A DNA stretch of 18,601 nucleotides, taken from assembly GCA_020431945.1 (NCBI GenBank), contig JAGQHH010000430.1:1-18601 (forward strand), given 5' to 3'. Origin of the DNA: Cyanobacteria bacterium HKST-UBA02. GTDB taxonomy: Bacteria > Cyanobacteriota > Vampirovibrionia > Obscuribacterales > Obscuribacteraceae. Shown here piece by piece: positions 1-7,019 of the stretch. Numbering within the stretch: the first letter of the stretch is position 1; each line of letters begins with the position of its first letter. Position numbers and translations under genes: made by a program. The notes under the pieces are model-generated. The model saw only the letters and a list, made by a program, of their open reading frames with translations, was not told the DNA's origin and did not search any database.

Positions 1-2
1 TG

Positions 3-1307
3 CTTTCCCTGATGGTGATAGCCGGAGTTTTCACCGGACCCTGTCTTTTTATTCTGGCGACTCTCTACCTGACCATAGTTAATGGTGGCGGTGTTTTCAC
101 CGGGTTCCAGTCGGACGGGCTTCTCGTCGAGGCGACTGTGATCGCTCTTTTTCTAGTATCCTGGCGACCCCTCGAGAGACCCTGGAAAGGGGCGCCGCCT
201 CTTTCTTCACCCCCGGCAATTTCCTTATGGCTGATGCGTTTCCTTTTATTCCGGCTCATGTTCGCTGCCGGTCTGGTCAAGATCATGAGCGGCGATCCGA
301 CCTGGCAGGATCTCACCGCCATGGCCTATCACTACGAGACCCAGCCGATTCCGAGCCCGGCAGCCTGGTTTTTCTATCACTTGCCGCTTCCTGTTCACAA
401 GATCGAGAGCGCGGCTACCTTTGTCATCGAGCTCCTGGCACCACTTCTGATGTTTTTCGGCAGGCGCTGCCGGCTTGCCGCCGGTATCTCGTTCATGCTG
501 CTGCATGCCATGATCATCGTCACCGGCAACTATTCTTTTCTCAACTATCTGACTGCTTTCATGAGCATCTGCCTGATCGAAGACCGATATCTGAAAGGGA
601 TATTGCCTGGCTGGCTCATCGCCCGCCTGATGCCGGACAAGGCAGAAAAATTGCGAGAGGAGGTGCCAGTGGAGCAGCAAGAGACCGAGGAGTCTGCACC
701 ATCAGAGAAGCGACATGGAAGGAGCCAGATCGTTACCGCGGCACTGGCAGCGGTATTGTTTCTGATTGGAACATCTCGATTTCTAGCCGGTCTCGGCGTC
801 TATCTGCCGGTACCCGTAATGACAGGGCTCAGAGCCATAGCGCCCTTTCATATCGCCAACTCCTACGGAATGTTCGCGGTGATGACCAGGCAAAGACCGG
901 AGATTGTTTTCGAAGGCAGCGACGATCTCGTCCGCTGGCAGGAATATTCATTCAAGTTCAAAGTGGATGGTCTTGATAAAGCTCCCCCGGTAATGGCTCC
1001 GCATATGCCCAGGCTGGAGTGGCGACTCTGGTTCGAGGCCATGGATGTCAGCCGGACCGAGCCCTGGGTCCTCAATCTCTGCCGACTCATGCTCCGGGGG
1101 GACGCAGAGGTGATGAGGATGTTCGTGCCGGGTCCATATGTAAACGGCAAACCTCCACGCTATCTGAGAGCCTTTGTTTATAATTATCACTTCACCGATT
1201 TCGAAAAGCTCAAAAAGGGCCAGTGGTGGTGGCGAGATGATAAACGGCTCTTCATACCTCCAGTCGAGCTCGATGGAGATTTTATCAAGCCGGTATCGAC
1301 AGACTGA
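3..1307 (+). CDS. Lipase maturation factor (LMF1-like) family membrane protein, 5' partial
   Basis: The reading frame is open to the window edge, so the N-terminus lies upstream; the ATG at 12 is probably internal. Numbering from that Met, several hydrophobic helices (about 8-24, 40-50, 72-92, 135-150, 155-190) precede a charged linker (about 208-238), one more helix (about 240-262) and a soluble C-terminal domain. Family hallmarks are clear: RLMFAAGLVKIMSGDPTWQD followed by the HYETQPIPSP segment in the membrane part, then NSYGMFAVMT, RPEIVFEGS, PHMPRLEWRLWF and NYHFT in the C-terminal part. Eukaryotic LMF1 is an ER membrane protein needed to fold dimeric lipases; the bacterial homologues have no settled role. 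Here the protein would sit in the cytoplasmic membrane. The next gene starts 12 bp downstream, so they probably form one transcript. Two alpha/beta hydrolases lie within 3 kb, but whether either is a client is unknown. Confidence 0.93.
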   Translation, partial: LSLMVIAGVFTGPCLFILATLYLTIVNGGGVFTGFQSDGLLVEATVIALFLVSWRPLERPWKGAPPLSSPPAISLWLMRFLLFRLMFAAGLVKIMSGDPTWQDLTAMAYHYETQPIPSPAAWFFYHLPLPVHKIESAATFVIELLAPLLMFFGRRCRLAAGISFMLLHAMIIVTGNYSFLNYLTAFMSICLIEDRYLKGILPGWLIARLMPDKAEKLREEVPVEQQETEESAPSEKRHGRSQIVTAALAAVLFLIGTSRFLAGLGVYLPVPVMTGLRAIAPFHIANSYGMFAVMTRQRPEIVFEGSDDLVRWQEYSFKFKVDGLDKAPPVMAPHMPRLEWRLWFEAMDVSRTEPWVLNLCRLMLRGDAEVMRMFVPGPYVNGKPPRYLRAFVYNYHFTDFEKLKKGQWWWRDDKRLFIPPVELDGDFIKPVSTD

Positions 1308-1319
1308 CAGGGAGAGAAG

Positions 1320-2273
1320 ATGGGCATATTCGCAAAGATTTTCATGGCTGCCGCGCTTTCAATGACAATACCTCTGGCGCCGGTGAAGAGGATCTCCGAC
1401 AAGCCGATACTCTCTCCTCGCAAGGACTGTTTCGACGAGCTGGCTGCTTACAATCCCACCGCTATCAAGATCAAGGGCGAGCATGTCTTGCTATACCGCG
1501 GGCAGAACAAAGCCGGCACGTCTTTTGTCGGCATCGCACGAAGCAAGGACGGGATCCGGTTCGAAGCGGACAGAGAGCCCTTGCTCAAGCCGGAGACCGA
1601 CTACGAGAAGAAGGGCGGTCTGGAGGATCCCAGACTGGTTCTTATAGATGGAACATACTATCTCACTTATACCGGCTATAACGGCAAGGACGCCCAGCTT
1701 TGCCTGGCGAGCTCGAAGGATCTGAAGACTCGGACCCGGCACGGAGTGATACTCCCTGCTTACAAAGGCAGCTGGAACAGGGGATGGACCAAGGCCGGGG
1801 CGATAGTCGATCGCAAGATAAACGGCAAATACTGGATGTATTATCTTGGCACTGTGGATGATGCCGACCAGATGGGAGTGGCGTCATCGACTGATTTGAT
1901 CAACTGGAGCGATGATCTGGATCATCCTGTCCTGCCAAAGCGCCCCGGCAAGTTCGACTCCCGGGTGGTGGAGCCCGGTCCGGCGCCATTCCTGACCGAC
2001 AGGGGTATTCTGCTGATCTATAACGGAGCCGATGACAAGCTCGTCTATCGAACCGGCTGGGTGCTCTTCGACCGCAATGACCCTACAAAAGTGCTTGCCA
2101 GGTCCGACAGCCCGCTTCTCGAGCCGGAGCTATCCTGGGAGATTGAGGGACAGGTTCCCAATGTCGTTTTCGTGGAAGGCGCCATCAAAGATGGTGAGCG
2201 CTTGATTCTTTATTACGGTGGTGCTGATAGCGTCACCGGCGTAGCCGAGACCAGGCTCGAGACCGATATGTGA
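1320..2273 (+). CDS. GH130-type beta-mannoside phosphorylase/glycosidase, possibly exported
   Basis: This 317-residue five-bladed beta-propeller type enzyme resembles glycoside hydrolase family 130, whose members phosphorolyse or hydrolyse beta-mannosides. Visible family signatures are YNPTAIKI with LLYRG near residues 44-61, GLEDPRL at 100-106 (D103 matches the family proton-donor Asp), the GWTKAGAI stretch at about 155-162, and VVEPGPAP at 216-223 followed by LLIYNGAD. Repeated SKDGI/SKDL/STDLINW strands fit propeller blades. The first 22 residues are hydrophobic after a short basic start (MGIFAKIFMAAALSMTIPLA), which may be a Sec signal or a membrane anchor; no convincing cleavage site is seen. 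The start is set by GGGAGAGAAG just upstream of the ATG. It probably shares a transcript with the preceding lipase maturation factor gene. I cannot tell phosphorylase from hydrolase by eye, because that depends on phosphate-binding residues needing an alignment. Confidence 0.85.
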   Translation: MGIFAKIFMAAALSMTIPLAPVKRISDKPILSPRKDCFDELAAYNPTAIKIKGEHVLLYRGQNKAGTSFVGIARSKDGIRFEADREPLLKPETDYEKKGGLEDPRLVLIDGTYYLTYTGYNGKDAQLCLASSKDLKTRTRHGVILPAYKGSWNRGWTKAGAIVDRKINGKYWMYYLGTVDDADQMGVASSTDLINWSDDLDHPVLPKRPGKFDSRVVEPGPAPFLTDRGILLIYNGADDKLVYRTGWVLFDRNDPTKVLARSDSPLLEPELSWEIEGQVPNVVFVEGAIKDGERLILYYGGADSVTGVAETRLETDM

Positions 2274-2283
2274 CTTATGCACC

Positions 2284-2850
2284 TTATACCAGGGTATGAA
2301 GCAGCTCGGGAAATTCGACGCCGCCCATATCCTCAATACAGAAGTGTCCGTAGTTGTGGAACTCGCGATACTGAACCTGGTGCAGGTGCTCTCTCAAGAT
2401 CGCGACGGTGGTTTGCACCGTCTCCATATCATTGTCCGAGTTGAAAATGTGAAGCCCCTGGGTGCGATAAGCAATCTCGGGGTCCATTTCGAAATCGAAG
2501 AAATCGGTGGTGCGAGTGCGATCCGGATCGATCCAGGGTGCCACCAGCACCAGTCGAGCCACTCTGACATGACGGTTTTCGCTCAGCCAGCGAACTAAAA
2601 AGCCGGCGCCGCAACTGTGACCGACAAGAAGGGTCTCGTGAGTTATGTCGAAACGCTCGAATTCTCTTTGCCAGATCGAATATTCCGGATCGCAAGCTTT
2701 CGGAATCTCAGGAGTGTGAGCCTCATATCCCCGGACGATGAGCTGCTTCTGGAGCCAGGGTAGCCAGTGATGGTTGCTCGCCGCCGGGACGCCGGGGTCC
2801 AGAACCTCATCATGATTGGGAGCTCCATGAAGAATAACGGCTGTTTTCAT
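2284..2850 (-). CDS. RBBP9/YdeN-family serine hydrolase
   Basis: This 188-residue cytoplasmic alpha/beta hydrolase is close to the usual length of the RBBP9/YdeN family. It starts MKTAVILHGAP, a strand followed by the HG oxyanion turn. The nucleophile elbow is GHSCG (S79). The acid is in SDND (D141) and the base is in YGHF (H169), so the catalytic triad is complete. The frame is open 25 codons further upstream to 2925, but those residues look non-conserved. The ATG at 2850 is preceded by a perfect GGAGGT 8 nt away, so I use it. It is convergent with the GH130 gene (10 bp between stops) and divergent from the secreted hydrolase at 3025. The substrate is unknown; family members are small-ester or peptide serine hydrolases. 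Confidence 0.88.
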   Translation of the reverse strand: MKTAVILHGAPNHDEVLDPGVPAASNHHWLPWLQKQLIVRGYEAHTPEIPKACDPEYSIWQREFERFDITHETLLVGHSCGAGFLVRWLSENRHVRVARLVLVAPWIDPDRTRTTDFFDFEMDPEIAYRTQGLHIFNSDNDMETVQTTVAILREHLHQVQYREFHNYGHFCIEDMGGVEFPELLHTLV

Positions 2851-2858
2851 CTGCTCTG

Positions 2859-2864
2859 ACCTCC
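2859..2864 (-). promoter_or_regulatory. Shine-Dalgarno GGAGGT fixing the start at 2850
   Basis: Read on the minus strand, GGAGGT stands 8 nt before the ATG at 2850. No comparable site precedes the upstream in-frame ATG at 2925, so the shorter protein is preferred. Confidence 0.8.
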
Positions 2865-3024
2865 ATCCTGATTCCTGAAAGATATTATCTCTCATGAACA
2901 ACCAGAAGCTTGGGAGTAAGATCATTCAACCCTTGAAGCAGGGTCATTTCGCTACCGATAGATGCCTCCTGACATCACGCCAGCTTTACGATCCCGCTGA
3001 ATTCCCTCCACCAAGAGAATCGCC
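2865..3024. promoter_or_regulatory. Divergent intergenic region with weak promoter candidates
   Basis: This 160-base stretch separates the RBBP9-type hydrolase (minus) from the kinase operon (plus) and must hold at least the operon's promoter. On the minus strand TAATAT (2887-2882) is a plausible -10 about 30 nt before the ATG at 2850, without a clear -35. On the plus strand TTGAAG (2933-2938) lies 18 nt before GATAGA (2957-2962). The Shine-Dalgarno for the ATG at 3025 is poor (AAGAGA at about 3014-3019). I see no strong operator or terminator. Confidence 0.3.
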
Positions 3025-4128
3025 ATGAAATCCAAGTCGTCTTTGCGTCTATCTTCACGAGGTCTAGCGGCCCTGGCTGCAGCCGCTCTCTGCCTGACAG
3101 CACCGCTTCAGGCTCTGGCCGGCGAAAGCACCATGCCACCGAGCTACAAGGACTATGTCAGTCCGGAGATGGCGGGCAAATATGTCTACACTGAAAACGG
3201 CGACTATAGCAAAGCCCTGAACATTCCAACCTACCAGTGGATGCCAAGCGAAGGCGAGCCCAAAGCCATGGTCCTGGCCATTCACGGTCTCACTCTGCAC
3301 GGCAGGCGCTTCCGGGTCCTGGCACGCAGCCTGGCAGTCAACGGTGTCGGCGTTGTTGCCATGGACATGCGGGGATTCGGCGCCAGCCGCTTTTTCGAAG
3401 ACGGCAAGGAAAAACCCAAAGACGACGAGCGGACGGCGATCAGCCACGGCAAGAGTTATGACGAGATCGTTCAGCTTGCAGAGCTGATCAAGAAAGACCA
3501 CCCGGACAAAAAGCTCCTGGCCCTGGGAGAGAGCCTCGGTTGCACTTTCTGCGTCAAGCTCGCCGGCGAACATCCAGACCTGGTCTCGGCTATAATCCTC
3601 TCCGCTCCGGCAGTGCGGGTCAACCACGACATGTACGCCGGCAAGGGACAGATCAGGCAGGGTATCAAAGCAGCGGTGATACCGCATCATCAGATCGATC
3701 TGACCGGATTTTTCGGAGAGCTCTGCTCGCAGCGTCCCGAAGTGCAAGCTGAGATGCTGGACGATCCTTTTGTACGCAAAAAGCTATCGCTTGGCTCTCT
3801 CATTGCTACCGATCTGTTTGTCGACAAGACCAAGAAATATGGCGAGACCGCCTCGAAAGATCTCGAAGTGCTGATCTTGCAAGGTGGCAGAGACGGTTGT
3901 GTCTCTCCGACTCACGTTACGGATCTAATGAAAGACATTCCATCTGACCACCAGACCCTGGCCTGGCGCGGAGACTTCGGACACCTGCAACTCGAGACTT
4001 CTTTCATGCGCGCCGAAACCCTCGATGCCCTGGCGAGCTGGCTCTCTCTTCACAATGCCGACAACCGGCGAAAGCTCACTTTGCTGAAAGAGAGCATCGC
4101 CAGCCTCGGCGGCAGCGTAACGAAATAG
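3025..4128 (+). CDS. Secreted alpha/beta hydrolase (S33/monoacylglycerol-lipase-like)
   Basis: This 367-residue protein has a Sec signal peptide: a basic start, a hydrophobic core LAALAAAALCLTAPLQALA and probable cleavage near residue 32. The mature part is an alpha/beta hydrolase of the Hydrolase_4/serine aminopeptidase S33 group. It shows IHGLTLHG at 87-93 (oxyanion turn), MDMRGFGAS at 113-121, nucleophile elbow GESLG (S170), acid in GGRDGCVSP (D290) and base in FGHLQLE (H320). The triad is complete, so it should be active outside the cytoplasm on a lipid, ester or peptide substrate. It is the first gene of a tight operon with a secreted orphan, two sensor kinases and a response regulator (9 bp to the next gene). 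That position suggests its product or substrate is linked to what the kinases sense, which is inference. Confidence 0.88.
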   Translation: MKSKSSLRLSSRGLAALAAAALCLTAPLQALAGESTMPPSYKDYVSPEMAGKYVYTENGDYSKALNIPTYQWMPSEGEPKAMVLAIHGLTLHGRRFRVLARSLAVNGVGVVAMDMRGFGASRFFEDGKEKPKDDERTAISHGKSYDEIVQLAELIKKDHPDKKLLALGESLGCTFCVKLAGEHPDLVSAIILSAPAVRVNHDMYAGKGQIRQGIKAAVIPHHQIDLTGFFGELCSQRPEVQAEMLDDPFVRKKLSLGSLIATDLFVDKTKKYGETASKDLEVLILQGGRDGCVSPTHVTDLMKDIPSDHQTLAWRGDFGHLQLETSFMRAETLDALASWLSLHNADNRRKLTLLKESIASLGGSVTK

Positions 4129-4137
4129 GTCCTTACT

Positions 4138-5124
4138 ATGCGCAAGAGCCTGGTTGAGATTGCCGTTCCGATCCTGCTCTGCCTCACAGGTCCGGTCTGC
4201 CTGTCCGCCCGGGCTGATAGCAAGCCAGGAAATGGTCGACAGGTAAATGCCGAGAGCCAGCTAGTCGGTCGGCCTCGCCGCGATCTCTTTCCGGTGGTGA
4301 AGATCGAAAAGCTCGATCCCGCGACGAAGCAACTCGCCGAAGAGCTCGAGATCTGGCCTCTTCTTAGTGATCTCTATGACAGCCGGCCGAAGAGCCGGGA
4401 GCAGTGCCTGGTTCTACGCGACAAGATCCTGGAGACTATCCTCGAAGCATATTTCGATGTCGGCAGCGTAAGAGCCGAAGCATCCCGGGAAGTTACCAGG
4501 CTTACTGCTCTGCTCGAGCGCCTCTCCTCGAAGCGCGATCGAGCGGTAAACGTAAACAACGCCACCAACTTCATCGCTTCGGGCACCCTCAATACGATCG
4601 GTTCGATTCTGGGTTTCTCGGCATCGACACCACCGTTTCCAGGCAACCTCAATCAGATGCTCTCCGGGGTAGTCTCGACCGGTATGTCCAGTTATGCCCT
4701 CAAACAAAACAGTGGTGGCAAGATTAATCCGGCCTCCAATTCCACTGTTCTGGCAGAACTTTTCGGCAGACCTGTGAGCAGGGAGACCGAGTACCCCGAG
4801 AGTGTCTGGCGTTTTCTGCATACAGTATCGCCTACCAGCAACGGCTTTACGAGAGCCGAGCTGCTGGAGAAGCACTGGATAGATCGCAGACACCTGGAGC
4901 CCCACGGATCCCGCCGGGAAAAACTCAAAATCGATATTGTCTGCGGTCTGCCCACTGGCAAAACAGTGACGATAAACGATCTCTCCGACCAGGTGGCAAT
5001 GATTACCGACGTGGCCATGGTAGCTGAATTGATGACCCACCATCTCAGAGATCTGATCAGAATGATCGACTCGGATGTAGTCTTGAACAAGGGAGAGTCG
5101 AGACTACCAGCTCCTGATCGGTAA
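4138..5124 (+). CDS. Secreted orphan protein with coiled coil and hydrophobic module
   Basis: I do not recognise a named family. The 328-residue product has a Sec-type signal peptide (MRKSLVEIAVPILLCLTGP..., cleavage probably near ARA at 24-26). A predicted helical, coiled-coil-like stretch at about 90-137 ends in SSKRDRA. A less polar, Gly/Asn-rich segment follows (NFIASGTLNTIGSILGF at 144-160, then PFPGN and VVSTGM at 167-183), and the C-terminal part is mixed and charged. The 144-183 module resembles one in the protein encoded at 14100-15518, with the pattern NT[IV]G[SA]I followed about 30 residues later by GM. It lies 9 bp after the secreted hydrolase and 11 bp before the first kinase, with AGGT overlapping the previous stop as ribosome site. 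It is probably an envelope protein expressed with the sensory system. Its function is unknown. Confidence 0.75.
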   Translation: MRKSLVEIAVPILLCLTGPVCLSARADSKPGNGRQVNAESQLVGRPRRDLFPVVKIEKLDPATKQLAEELEIWPLLSDLYDSRPKSREQCLVLRDKILETILEAYFDVGSVRAEASREVTRLTALLERLSSKRDRAVNVNNATNFIASGTLNTIGSILGFSASTPPFPGNLNQMLSGVVSTGMSSYALKQNSGGKINPASNSTVLAELFGRPVSRETEYPESVWRFLHTVSPTSNGFTRAELLEKHWIDRRHLEPHGSRREKLKIDIVCGLPTGKTVTINDLSDQVAMITDVAMVAELMTHHLRDLIRMIDSDVVLNKGESRLPAPDR

Positions 5125-5129
5125 GGGGG
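5123..5129 (+). promoter_or_regulatory. Ribosome site AAGGGGG selecting a TTG start at 5136
   Basis: AAGGGGG begins within the stop codon of the previous gene and stands 6 nt before TTG (5136). The next in-frame ATG (5151) is 21 nt away, too far, so the TTG start is favoured and adds five residues. Confidence 0.65.
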
Positions 5130-5135
5130 CTCCGG

Positions 5136-7019
5136 TTGCGATTTTCGCAGATGAGCCTGACAGAGAAGGGACTGGTACTGGTGCTGGTACCGGTTGTTTT
5201 CGAGCTGGTTTTTGTTCTCGGGCTGCTCGCTAGAATGAGCTGGGCGGAAGATCGGCTGGAAGAACTGCAAAAGACCAGATCGGCAATCGTCGATCTGCAG
5301 AGGGGCATGACTGACTCGATCCGTAGCATAGCCCTGCTGCACACGGACACGGTGCGTTATGACCCCGCCGCTCGTCTCGAACGATTCCAGCGACTCTACG
5401 ATGAGTTTTCGGCGCCTTATCATCTCAGCGGTGTCGATCTGAAAGAATTGCCGGAGCTCAAAGAGCTCGCTTCCGAATTCGAAGTCCTGCGCAAACAGCT
5501 CATGGACTCCCTTCCTGAATTCGCTGCGATTCTGCATGACAAAAATATCGAAGACAGCGAAAGAGTAGAACGAATCAGTGCTCATATCAGGGACGGGCAG
5601 TCTTCCCTGGTGACGATTCTTTTCGAGATCATGAACGTCTCAGAGAAAACGAGCCGGCTGAAAGCTCGGGTTATGGAGGCGGGGCCGGATGAGCTCAGGC
5701 AGATAAATACCGAGCTCTCCTTGCTTGTCGGCATCGGCGTGCTTTTCAGCCTGGGGATCTCCCTGACTCTCGCCTGGCTCTATTCGGTGGATCTGATCCG
5801 GCGTATCGACAGCCTTGCTGAAAACGCGCGATTGCTGGCGGCCTTCGAAGAGCTTCCGGCGCAGGATCAAGGTACCGACGAGCTGGCTGCCATAGACAGA
5901 GCCCTGCATGAGTCTTCAGAGCTATTGCTGGCGGCTCGCGACCGGGAGTTAGCGATCCTCGACAATGCCGGCAATATAATCTGCTCTCTTGATCGCAAAC
6001 TACGAATCGAGAAAGTAAACAGTGCCGTGGAAAGGCTCTGGTTCCGCTCTCCCGATGAGATCACCGGCAGCCTTCTCAGCAATCTGGTGCGCCGGGATCA
6101 GATCGAGAAAACGGTGGCTGCCTTCGAAGCGATCGCTGTGGCTGAAAATCAGAGTGGCGAACTGGAGAACACAGTGAAAAGAGGAGACGGTAGCTTCGCC
6201 CACTGCCGCTGGAGCATCTCCTTCAACGCAAGGACCGGTCAATTCTTCTGCGTTGTAAGAGATGTCACCAGAGAGCTCCAGGTCGAGCGCCTGAAACAAT
6301 ATATGCTCTCTATTGTCAGCCACGATCTCAGGGCTCCGTTGACAGCGGTGGGCATAAACCTCGAGATGATCGACTCCGGTGCATTCGGAGAGGTGAAAGG
6401 CGAGATCGACAGCGAAGTCGAGGCGGCCAGTATCACCCTTACTCGCCTGATGAGCCTGATCAACGATCTGCTCGAACTCGAGAAGGTCGATTCTCAGAAA
6501 GGCGATCTCGATCTTGATAGAGATTGCCTCTCTCTGTCCGAACTTTGCGACGGCGCCCGGGAGAGTCTCTCCGCAGCCGTGGCCGAAAAGAATCTGAAGC
6601 TCAAAGGTCCTGTGGGTGATGCCGCCGTGAATGGCGATCGAAGAAGACTGGCCCATGCTGTTTCGATCCTCCTTGCCAATGCCGTGGCCAACGCCCCTGA
6701 GAGATCGACAGTGGAATTCTCCCTCCGTCGAGACGGCAACATGGTCGAGTTGCATGTCCACGATGACGGGCCGCCCCTTACACCGGAGGCGCAGGAACGT
6801 ATCTTCGATCGTTATCACCTGCTTCATTCCCGGACGAGCGCGGCTCCCGATCGCAGAGTCAGCGAGCTCGGTCTTGCTCTGGTCGCAGCTATAGCAGAGA
6901 AGCACCAGGGAAGGTGTGGGGTAGCCGATCAGGTGACTGAAGGCTGTAGTTTCTATATCGCGCTTCCTGAGTTTCTCGATGCCGAGGTCGATGAAGAGAC
7001 GGACGAGGATTTATCATAA
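5136..7019 (+). CDS. Sensor histidine kinase with intact His but degenerate ATP-binding domain (kinase A)
   Basis: The 627-residue membrane sensor has TM1 at about 12-34, an extracytoplasmic helical region at about 35-193, TM2 at about 194-217, a HAMP-like linker, a PAS domain at about 268-380, a HisKA domain from about 388 and a HATPase_c domain at about 497-615. The H-box is orthodox: SHDLRAPL with phosphoacceptor H396. The ATP-binding domain is not. The N-box reads ILLANAVANA, with the first Asn replaced by I511 and the usual Lys by A518, although N515 remains. The G1 box DxGxG is DDGPP (D543 to P547). The G2 box GTGLGL is VSELGL (575-580), missing two glycines. ATP binding should be impaired or lost. 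An acidic tail ends the protein. It is a paralogue of the next gene, overlapping it by 1 nt (TAATG), which suggests coupled translation. The sequence predicts a phosphoacceptor partner rather than a self-sufficient kinase. Confidence 0.92.
   Translation: MRFSQMSLTEKGLVLVLVPVVFELVFVLGLLARMSWAEDRLEELQKTRSAIVDLQRGMTDSIRSIALLHTDTVRYDPAARLERFQRLYDEFSAPYHLSGVDLKELPELKELASEFEVLRKQLMDSLPEFAAILHDKNIEDSERVERISAHIRDGQSSLVTILFEIMNVSEKTSRLKARVMEAGPDELRQINTELSLLVGIGVLFSLGISLTLAWLYSVDLIRRIDSLAENARLLAAFEELPAQDQGTDELAAIDRALHESSELLLAARDRELAILDNAGNIICSLDRKLRIEKVNSAVERLWFRSPDEITGSLLSNLVRRDQIEKTVAAFEAIAVAENQSGELENTVKRGDGSFAHCRWSISFNARTGQFFCVVRDVTRELQVERLKQYMLSIVSHDLRAPLTAVGINLEMIDSGAFGEVKGEIDSEVEAASITLTRLMSLINDLLELEKVDSQKGDLDLDRDCLSLSELCDGARESLSAAVAEKNLKLKGPVGDAAVNGDRRRLAHAVSILLANAVANAPERSTVEFSLRRDGNMVELHVHDDGPPLTPEAQERIFDRYHLLHSRTSAAPDRRVSELGLALVAAIAEKHQGRCGVADQVTEGCSFYIALPEFLDAEVDEETDEDLS

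Noticed and set aside
227..976. Long open frame (249 codons) on the plus strand inside the lipase maturation factor gene
   Set aside because: It lies in another frame of a gene with strong family motifs, and its translation is low-complexity and Arg/His/Ser-rich as expected from a shadow frame.
2851..2925. Upstream ATG at 2925 for the RBBP9-type hydrolase
   Set aside because: No ribosome site precedes it, the extra 25 residues do not fit the family's N-terminus, and GGAGGT perfectly positions the ATG at 2850.
2970..2995. A TCACG/TTACG pair 11 bp apart upstream of the kinase operon, resembling the small-gene direct repeat
   Set aside because: Only part of the half-site matches and no -10-like hexamer lies 18 nt after the second half, so I could not separate it from chance; it would matter for autoregulation and should be scored with a matrix.
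4692..5585. 297-codon open frame on the minus strand across the secreted orphan and kinase A
   Set aside because: It spans two well-supported plus-strand genes and shows no domain, so it is an antisense shadow.
6000..6905. 301-codon open frame on the minus strand opposite kinase A
   Set aside because: Kinase A is certain on the plus strand here; the antisense frame has no recognisable domain and no ribosome site that I could see.
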